Shown here one piece after another: positions 35,401 through 44,400 of a stretch of DNA of 64,000 nt (positions are counted from its first letter, which is position 1; each line of letters opens with the position of its first letter). Below the pieces are notes generated by a model. That model did not search any database. It saw nothing but the letters and a program-made list of their open reading frames with translations, and was not told where the DNA came from. Position numbers and translations under genes: made by a program. This DNA comes from Branchiostoma floridae (Eukaryota > Chordata > Leptocardii > Amphioxiformes > Branchiostomatidae): contig NC_049990.1 in assembly GCF_000003815.2 (NCBI RefSeq), positions 12,950,771 to 13,014,770 of the forward strand, given 5' to 3'.

Positions 35401-38400
35401 GTAGAGATGCCTGTCCTGTGTCAGTTTGCGGTGTTTGATGTACTTGAAGTTGCCACTCCTAGACAGATTCAGAACTTCTTGGTTATAGTTCTTGATGTTG
35501 GTATTGAGTGTGGAGTTATCATTTGATCCCCTCTGGAGCACCTGTGAGACTGCTACCTGCGCTTTAGGGAACGATGCTTTGGTCACCTCCAGTAGTCTGC
35601 GGGTGTTGTTCAGGGTTGTACTGACTGAGTCATTTCTCAGCTTGCTATTATCAAGATCGTTGGAACCGATGTGAAGTATAACTTGCTGAGTTGTCGAGTC
35701 GTTGATTTGTTTGATACAGTCAATGGCTGCTGTCACTGTGCTGGTTCTGACCAATCTCGTGGACTTTCCATTGAAAGCACGTTTCACATCTACATCTCTG
35801 AAGATGGAGTCCGCAAAAATTCTCACTTCGTACCTTTGATGCTGACTTCCCGTACTAGTGTTAGTTGCCGACTCTTTCACACTCGTGGCTGGTGAAGGGA
35901 CTTCACGGCTCTGTGTTGCAATTGTTGCATTGTCATGGGCAGAGGGAATCATGTTTGCAATCTGCTTGACAATGGTTTGGTTGGTAGCAGCATTGTTATC
36001 TTGTTTGTCGCCAGGGATGTCATTGTCATGCACGTTGTTCAAGTTTTGCATGCCCGTGTGTGTTGGTTTTGTACAGCCTCGGCAGGTACGGTTTTCTTCA
36101 ATCTGTTTTATCCTATCAAACAGATACTGAAGTTCTGAGTCTTGAATTGTGATGGCCTGCTGCAACTCTGCATTCGATGCAGACAAGGCGTCCACTTTGA
36201 TGGACAAGCCACGATTCCTCTCCATCCAGATGTTCCGCTCTATTGTCATTTCTTGAACTGTCGCGTTTTTTTCTTTCGCTAGCTCCTCTCTTTGCGACAC
36301 TAGATCTTTTTGGACATGACAGATGTTGGTCTGTAATTTGTTGACTACCTTCTTGATGTGGCTCTCTAGTGACTTCTGTGCTGCTTCAACTTTAGTGGAC
36401 AGTTCTTTAAGCATGTTGGTTTGAGACTCTTCCCTCTCCCGTTCTTTTGCAAGCAGCTCATCCCGTAGCGCGTTAAGATTATGAGTCATGTCGACAAACT
36501 GTTTCTGTAAATCGCCAAAAGCAGCATCGCTGATTCTCTGGGATTTCTCAACCGCAGTCAACCGCGCTAAGTTTGGAATATCTACGGCTTTTGTTGTAGG
36601 CTCACTTTGTTCGCCATTCTTAGTATCAGAGACCTGTTTGGCGCGTTTTTCAATCCTACTCGGCCCTTGATCTTCCGCATCGCTACTTACAGGCACTTCT
36701 ATGTTCCCGCTATGTTTTGTGCTTGTATCAAACACAATCTGTATCTCTTCTTCCATATCTTCACTTACGGGTGCTTGCAGATCTTGTAGGTTTCGAGGAT
36801 TGGCGCACTTGGGTAAAGTTGGTGTTTCATGGACACCGCTATTAAAGACTTGCTTTGGTGTAGTCGATTCTAGTGTTACCGTAGGAAAGTTGTCTATGGC
36901 GTCCCTGACGCGTAGGACGCCATCTTTGATCGTTGACCTTGTCTGCATATCTACTTGGGCGTTTATGTTGACTAAGAGTTCAGGATACAAAATGTTCATC
37001 CACCACTTGGTGCATTGCCCTTGTACCATCAATCCGTGTTTCTTGTGATAGAAATGTACAGAGAGAAGACCTTTACCTGACTTCCTTGTGGCTGTGGTGG
37101 TCTGGACCGTCATACATGTAATGCCAGGTGTGCTTTTCCAGGTGACAGTTGTCTCCTTGGTCCTTTCAAACGTTTCGTTGAAAGCGTCCTTGTGGGCTGT
37201 GATCCATTTGTCCAGCTGTTTGGACCGCAGTTTAACCCCGCAGAAACGGGATTTATCTTGGTCTTCGTAGTCGAAGGCAAGAGACTCGTCCGCGGGAAGT
37301 TGGTTCAGGTTGACATTCCAGAACTTCGTACCCGGGGTCTTGCGTTTCGGCGTCTTGGCGTGGGTCTTGGCGTGGTCCTCGGCGTGGTCACCCATTTTAC
37401 AATTAAAGTTCTCCTAACAGTCTTCAAAATCTCCAAATCATATACAGAATATGCGATGTATATATAGAATTAGTATAAAGTTCCGATAACTCACTTCCTG
37501 TAGCGTTAACACCTTCAATATAGAATCAGAACCGGAGACCTCGTGTTGCGTGACCGTACTCGTCCGCCATACAGATCTTGCTACGTAGATGTAAGGGTGG
37601 GGGCCAAAATCAATTTCCAGCCATCTATCATGCTTTTTAGGTAACTCAATGTAATTTTCCATCAGATTGTGAACTAAGTAATGGATAACATCCTGTTATG
37701 ACCTTTCTGCCATGCACTACCTGGTAAGCAAACCACTTTTGGGGCAGAATTGTAGAATCTATATCCTCCAAATTGAATGTACTTGGCTAGCATTTAGAAC
37801 CAGAAAAGGTGGCTAAACTTACCCATATGGATTGTTAAAAGCTATGGCATAAACCACATTTCTGTGTCCCTCCAGAGTGTGCAGTTCTTCTCCTGAAGCT
37901 GTGTCCCAAACCTTACAGGTTCTGTCATAGCTTCCTGTGATAAACCTGTGTGGTGAATACAGTCACATTCAACTCAAACACAGTCTTCTGTATTAGACAG
38001 GGCACAAATGTTACATAATGATTGTAACCTTCTTTATTTACAATGTCTACATCACAATGACTACATTGAGGGATAAGTCTGATGAGATTAATCATGCCAT
38101 GTAAAAATTGCACAAACCTATAATAAGCTACATGATACTGTAAATGCAGAAACTTTAACTTGTGGTGGTTTTATGTTCGTGGTTTTCACGGTTACTTCAC
38201 AACACACACACAACCGCAAACTCACAACTACGGCAAACATTTTCTGTCTTCTGCTCCCACTGCCTGGGGCACTCCCTTCTCACTACATGTATGTACTACA
38301 GTAACTACTATATACATTGTCTCTGGTGATCGTCAATGCCGATGGATAAACAACATAATAATGAAATGTTTGCGGTACTTGCCATGGTGAAGACACACGA

Positions 38401-41400
38401 AAACGTACAATCAACAATTTTTTTGAGTTTGCATCCATTCATATGTCCATACAACCTTCTGTATAAAACCAAGGTAAAAAAGTAGTCATTTAAAAAACTA
38501 CTTATTCAGAGAATAGATACGGTTAGATCAGTGACAGTTGATCACACTGTTTAGCACTGTCAAATACATGTATAAAGCTGGACTATTCTATTCTTTTGTA
38601 GCACCTTTGCAGAGTAACCTGAGTAAGTTGGTTTGTAGAGAAGGGCTTTCCATTATAGTATGTGATTACAGTACAGTATTGTAAAAAATAGATACACTAA
38701 ATTTATTTAAATTTGCAGGATGGCGCTACTACAAACTCAAAACCGCCGCAAACACTCATTTTCCCGCTACCGCAAAATAAATCCCCGCCAACTGAAATGC
38801 ATTACTTTGTAGGGATGTGTAAGTTAGAGGAATACGTACAATGTATGTCATGTGGATGAGACTTACATTGATCCAGACTTGTTGAAGGCAACATTGGTGA
38901 GTGGAAGAATGTGAGCCCGGAGCACCTACATCAAAATACAACATTAAACTTGCAAATAAAAAAATTGCGTTTCATAAGCTATATGTCGATCAGATTCTGA
39001 CTGGACCATGGCTGTTGCACGTTACACTTACCTGACACAACATGCTCATTTTACCGGCACAACCCTCTTGCCGCTCAAGTTTTTTGGCGACGCCTCAGGA
39101 GCTAGCCTAATACAGTAGAAGCCGCTTATTAGGGAAGGCCATTTGCCAGCTAAATTTTCCCGGCTAACCGGCGTTCCCGATTAAAAGATGTTGCTCGAAA
39201 TGACCCGATGGGGGAGGGGGGCATCGGTGAACGCATCGCACGCATTGACACAAAGAATACAAAACAATCATTTCTACCACAAATAATCAAGTCCATAATT
39301 TCATTAAACTCCACAAATATACTTATTAGCCACTTTCAGCGGCAAATTTATCTTTTATCGGTAATTGTGATATTGTTATCACATTTTAGTGTCGAAGAAC
39401 GAATCGCGATGCATCAAAAGATCTGTTACGTCTCGTCTATAGTATCGGCTTGAAGAAAACAAAGAAATTAACACTGCTAAAACACGTTAAGCTACCGAAA
39501 AAAAACGAGGTACATATGCAAACGTATTCTAAATTTGCCAAATGAACAATTGTTTTGATTAATAGAGGACTGATCAAGGGTACAGTGCACGCGCTTACTA
39601 CGTAAGATTTGTCGACATGTGATACACAGACGAAAAACATCGCTACGTTGTAGGACGAAAACGCTCTTGGTTTTCAGACAAACTTTATGTACTAGGCGAA
39701 AATACTCATGACTAACGCATAAATAAACTGTTAATCTTCATATCTACAAATTTTCCAGTTACGATGTCCACAGATTACACTGAAATTTTGCAACAGCCGA
39801 CAGCGTCATTTTCAAAACATTTCCATCACGAAAACAAAGATGGCGGACGCGGCGTCATGTGTAGTATCCCATGATTCCCTGCGGCAACCGCCGGGCCGCG
39901 CGCTAGCGACGTAAATTGAATAGAAATCGCGGCCTTTTCGGACTCAAAACAGGCAGTTTTGATACTTTTGGCGATCTGATATCTTTATACGGGAAAATTT
40001 TGGTTCATTCCTGCTGATTCTGGTGATTTGTTTGGCATATTTCGGGGTTAACATGCGTTGTTACTTGAATTTTTTTCCCGATTAGCCGATTTGGGCTTTG
40101 CAAATATGGGGTGCTGTAAACAATAGCGCCAATGGGAAATGGTTTTGGATTTCAGAATTCTTTGCAACTAACCGATTTTTGCGACTAAGCGTATTGCAAA
40201 TAGCTGGCTTCCACTGTAGTATAGTGTGTGTCCATTTGACAAAAACTCCTAAAATTCAGCAGGCATGTCAGGAATTTTTCCATGCCTGCGTAGTTGTATA
40301 ATCCCTTTAGAAGGGAATATGTCGGGAACGGGTTGAAAGATCTCCATGATATTTGGAATGTAGATAGCTTCAGAGATACCTTACATAGTTAAATGCTAAT
40401 CATGCAAATCAGGGGCTAATTTGCATAATTGATGAGGACAGTTTATGAATACACTGCATTTCATTTCACAATAGTTGTCTGCGTAGAATATGTAACATCT
40501 ACTGCAAGTAGTACAAAACAGTAATGAAGAACTGTATGGAAAAACAAACACAAGACAATTATCTGCTGAAATTGCCATCAGAAGACTAAAATGGCTGGGA
40601 CATGTTGTACGGATGTCGGATGACTTTATCCCCAAAGTTGCCCTACATTGGGCCCGAGTGGAAGAGGAAACAGGGGTGTCCTAAAACTACAGTATATGGA
40701 GACTGTGGCTAAAGATCTAGTAGCCATTGGGATACCTGAGATGCTGCTTAGTCCCTAATACCCGTCACATTTGGCAAAAATCGATCGGACAAAGATTCTG
40801 CAGCAATCGCCCGAGCCTTGCTTATAACAATAACTTTATTGCACAACAATTGTACAAGGTACAAAGTATAATTATATGTGACAGGGACGGTTTTCAGGTG
40901 AAAAATACGGGCAACCCTCTGTCGATCTAGGTCTTCCATCGATACGCCTGTGGTTAATGTGACAGGGGTATAAGTAAAACAGGAGGAAACTCATCATAGC
41001 ATTGTGTCCATCATGGGATGAAAAGTCTCAGAGTATATAAGTAAGTAAGTATGCCATCCTGCCTGCCTACTGTCCTAGTCATACCTGCAGTGACACAGCG
41101 GCTGTGCCGTGCATTCAGTCTGTGGATGGCAGCATAAAAGCTTCAGTAACTTTGTACATTGATGCTTGAAACATGCGTGACAAGTCGGAATGAAATCTGT
41201 AGGTCAGCTGGGACTATTTTGAAAATTTAGACATCTTGTTTTCTTTAATCAATTTTTTTTTCCTCACACAGTAAATTTGGAGTCTGTAGAGGATGACATT
41301 CATAGAATTTACTTGCTGTTGGGATTCATTTTAAAGGTTTCTGCCTACATATATAACACTGCATATTGTGGCCATACAGCGGCCATATGTCACCCTGCAT

Positions 41401-44400
41401 CGAGTTTAAAATTGCAAGTTGCGAGGACTTGGAGTTCCCGACATGGTCATTTTGGTGGTAGCGGAACGTACGCGGGTCTTGAACGTTAAAATGCCTTTTG
41501 TCAAGCTACACGCACACATTACCATACCAATAGGCTTGCCACTCAGGCCTTACAAAAAAACAAAGGCCCAAAAGTTCAAAAAAGAACACACCTGGTCCAG
41601 CAAAAAAATATGTTCATATGTTATATAATAAAACAATTTAATTATGTTATGTATATCACATACAATTAAGAAGTCTTCACAGGTATTTGGAAAAGATTAT
41701 TCATCCTACCTTGAACAGGTAGAAAGCATGGTCATCAGTGGCAGCAAGCTTCTGCTGGAGTTCTAATGGCTAAGTTAAGGATGGGGATCAAACTTAAGGT
41801 AAAGTATTCGCAAGAAAATGCTACATTTATCCCCTCCCATCAATAATCCCCTTAGTATGTGTAATCAACAGTGTCTCTGCCAGACTTCAGCTGAGAGGGC
41901 GTCCAGCTGGGAATGGAGTGTCATGAAAGCCGCAAAAATTAACTGATCCCGCTATGACACTACAATGTAAATGTTGTTACTGGGAGAAAAATATGACACA
42001 CATACACTCCGATGTTTTGAAAGACAATTTTTAAAAACAACTTTGACAGTCTCTTTTAACATCATGAACCAAAACACACTGAAACATGCCAGCCAGGTGC
42101 ACAGGGAATCCTCTACCGAGTTCTAAGTGTCCTATTGGCAGAGCGGTGGAAAAATAATTTGCTTACATAAAAAGATTGAGACGTAAGAACAACAAGTATA
42201 ACTTCACTCTCCTTATGATATGCGTTTTGAGGCCGCAAGATCTCCAAAACAGCAGTAATTTGAGGTAAACATCAGCAAGAAACGTGGCGGTCACAAGCTG
42301 GGATGTCTAAGCAAGGACGATATATCACCCTTGATTTAAGCCAATCACATAGCTAGTTTCCTTGATGTCACACAGATCTTGCGAGCAGTTGTGACATTTT
42401 GCAAAATTTTATGAGACCACCGCTGGCTGCCAATGTACACCATGTTTTTCCTCACTTCTCAGCACAACTTTCTACATTTGTGAAAAAAATATAGATGATT
42501 TATAACAAAAAAGAGAATATACATTAAGTGCTAGATTGCAAGTCCAAGAACCAGTCAAAGGATACTCTAATGACAAAAACTTAACTAACTTATTATCATG
42601 ATTAAAGGAAAGTTGGGAGTTACCACATGACTTTAGCAGTGGCTCAAATAGCATAAGTGCCAGGTGTTGCCCCATGTCTCTGTTCAAAATTGGACAGTGA
42701 CCGGGTGAGCCAGAGTCTGACTTGCAAAGTAGTCAGACTCTGAATCCAGGATTCTGACGTGTTCAGTTTGAAGTCAGGTTATCTGACACACACATGTACA
42801 ATCAGGGCTCGAAATACTGGGTGCACGTGCACCAAGGTGTACCCAAAATTGGAGATGTGCACCCAATCTTTTTCTGTGGGTGCACAGGGTGCACCCAAAT
42901 ATTTCTTATGTTTATGTATAAAAGATATCAAGGATACTAGTATGCATCATATTCTTGACATCTAAGTGTTAGAAAGATGATAAAAATGTCTGTCATCTTA
43001 CTTGTTTGAGAATGTGATAGCTTGTAACTAAGTTTTGTTATTAGTTTTTTTTTACATTCTACTTAAATTTAAGTGGCGCACCTGATTTTTTACGCTGGGT
43101 GCACCAGTGCACCTAATCCCAAAAATGAATTTCGAGCCCTGACAATGTATGACCCTTTGCTACAGTCACATGGTTCCGACATGGTTCCACCCATTCTGTG
43201 AGCAAGGCTGAAGGAGTCAGCCGAAAACTCCCGCAGAGTTAGTAAAGTTTTTGTCAATGTCATTTGCCAACACAGATGAACTTTCATGCTAAAAGGATAC
43301 TTTTGATGAGTGTTCTGACTTGATCCATACGAGATGGGGTGATGAGTGGTTCCTTGCGTGAAATCTCATCTAATACTGCATCAACATCGGTTCTACAGAA
43401 GAAAAAATCATTTGGTTAAACTTTCATGTCCTCTAGAAAGGCATCATTTTCGACAAAAATGCAGAATTCTTTCCACCCAGTAACAAAGGCAGTATGAAAC
43501 GGTTCACTACATGAACAATGTTCCCCCTGGTGGCTCCAACTGGTAAATCTGACCTAACAAACTTGATTCAAGCAGAACTAGTTATTGTCTGATGAATTAT
43601 AATTATAGTATCATACCTGCTTATGGAGTGGAATGCCCTTTGAAATGTATTTAAAAAGCTGAAGAGGTACAAACTACGTATACCTTCCATACTCCAAGAT
43701 GAGTGCCTCCCTGCTATGTGTACACTGTAAAGGTCGGTCCAAAAATGAATTCCCTAGAGAATGCATGTGTTCAATTGTTATAAAATTTTTGTCCCAATCG
43801 CAGTACTAAACTCCGTCCCTGAGGCATTGCCAAAAAGTTTGCTAGTTACTTACTCTGGCTTCAGGTCCAACAGGTCCACTGACTTGGTCTTGGTCTGGCC
43901 ACCTTGTTCATACTCCAGGATGATACCTGCAAGTCAAGACAGGAATTCTACTGGTGAATTATGCAACATGTATTTCTAAAACAATACTCATCACTAAACC
44001 CCATACAGACCCTAGTTCCTAGCCATGCATTTCCTATATGTACGTGTACATGTAGATACTTCCATCATGAATATTTTCAGCACAAATGAGGCACACCAAG
44101 AAGTCCTATGATGGAAAACACTGTAAATATAGATTTTCCTCATTAAGTATGCAAATTAAGTTCAAATTTGCATTTCATTATGTACATCTCTGCCAAAGAT
44201 ACCTGCATGCTAAACAAAATGGAAATTCATCGTTCCTATGTTCTGTTTTGCTCCTTGGACGATTTTGACATATTTGCAGTTTCAGAGCAAGCTGCTAGGA
44301 GGCCCAAACATACATCACCTCTTCCTTACATCACAAGCTATCTGCCACCAAAAAATTGTTGTCTGATCATGCTACTGAAGCAAGTAATGTTAAATACTGA

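Larger units (their letters stand above)
30915..37470 (-). mobile_element. Nearly full-length CR1-type LINE in sense orientation in a DAW1 intron
   Basis: The element order on the minus strand is: a 5' region ending at 37395, ORF1 with coiled coil and SGNH esterase, a 126-nt spacer, ORF2 with apurinic-type endonuclease, reverse transcriptase and C-terminal CPFC zinc motif, then a short 3' UTR ending in GTCAATAAAGATTGTTGTTA and no long poly-A. An esterase-bearing ORF1 is known for CR1-group LINEs. The 5' limit is uncertain (somewhere between 37395 and about 37650) and no target duplication was found. ORF2 is broken by an insertion and a frameshift, so the copy is inactive as it stands. Several older 3' fragments of related LINEs occur at 0.8-1.4, 5.4-6.1 and 46.2-47.5 kb. 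Confidence 0.9.

Noticed and set aside
39208-39453. ORF inside the pogo-like element as a transposase
   Set aside because: 81 codons with no DDE or HTH motif.
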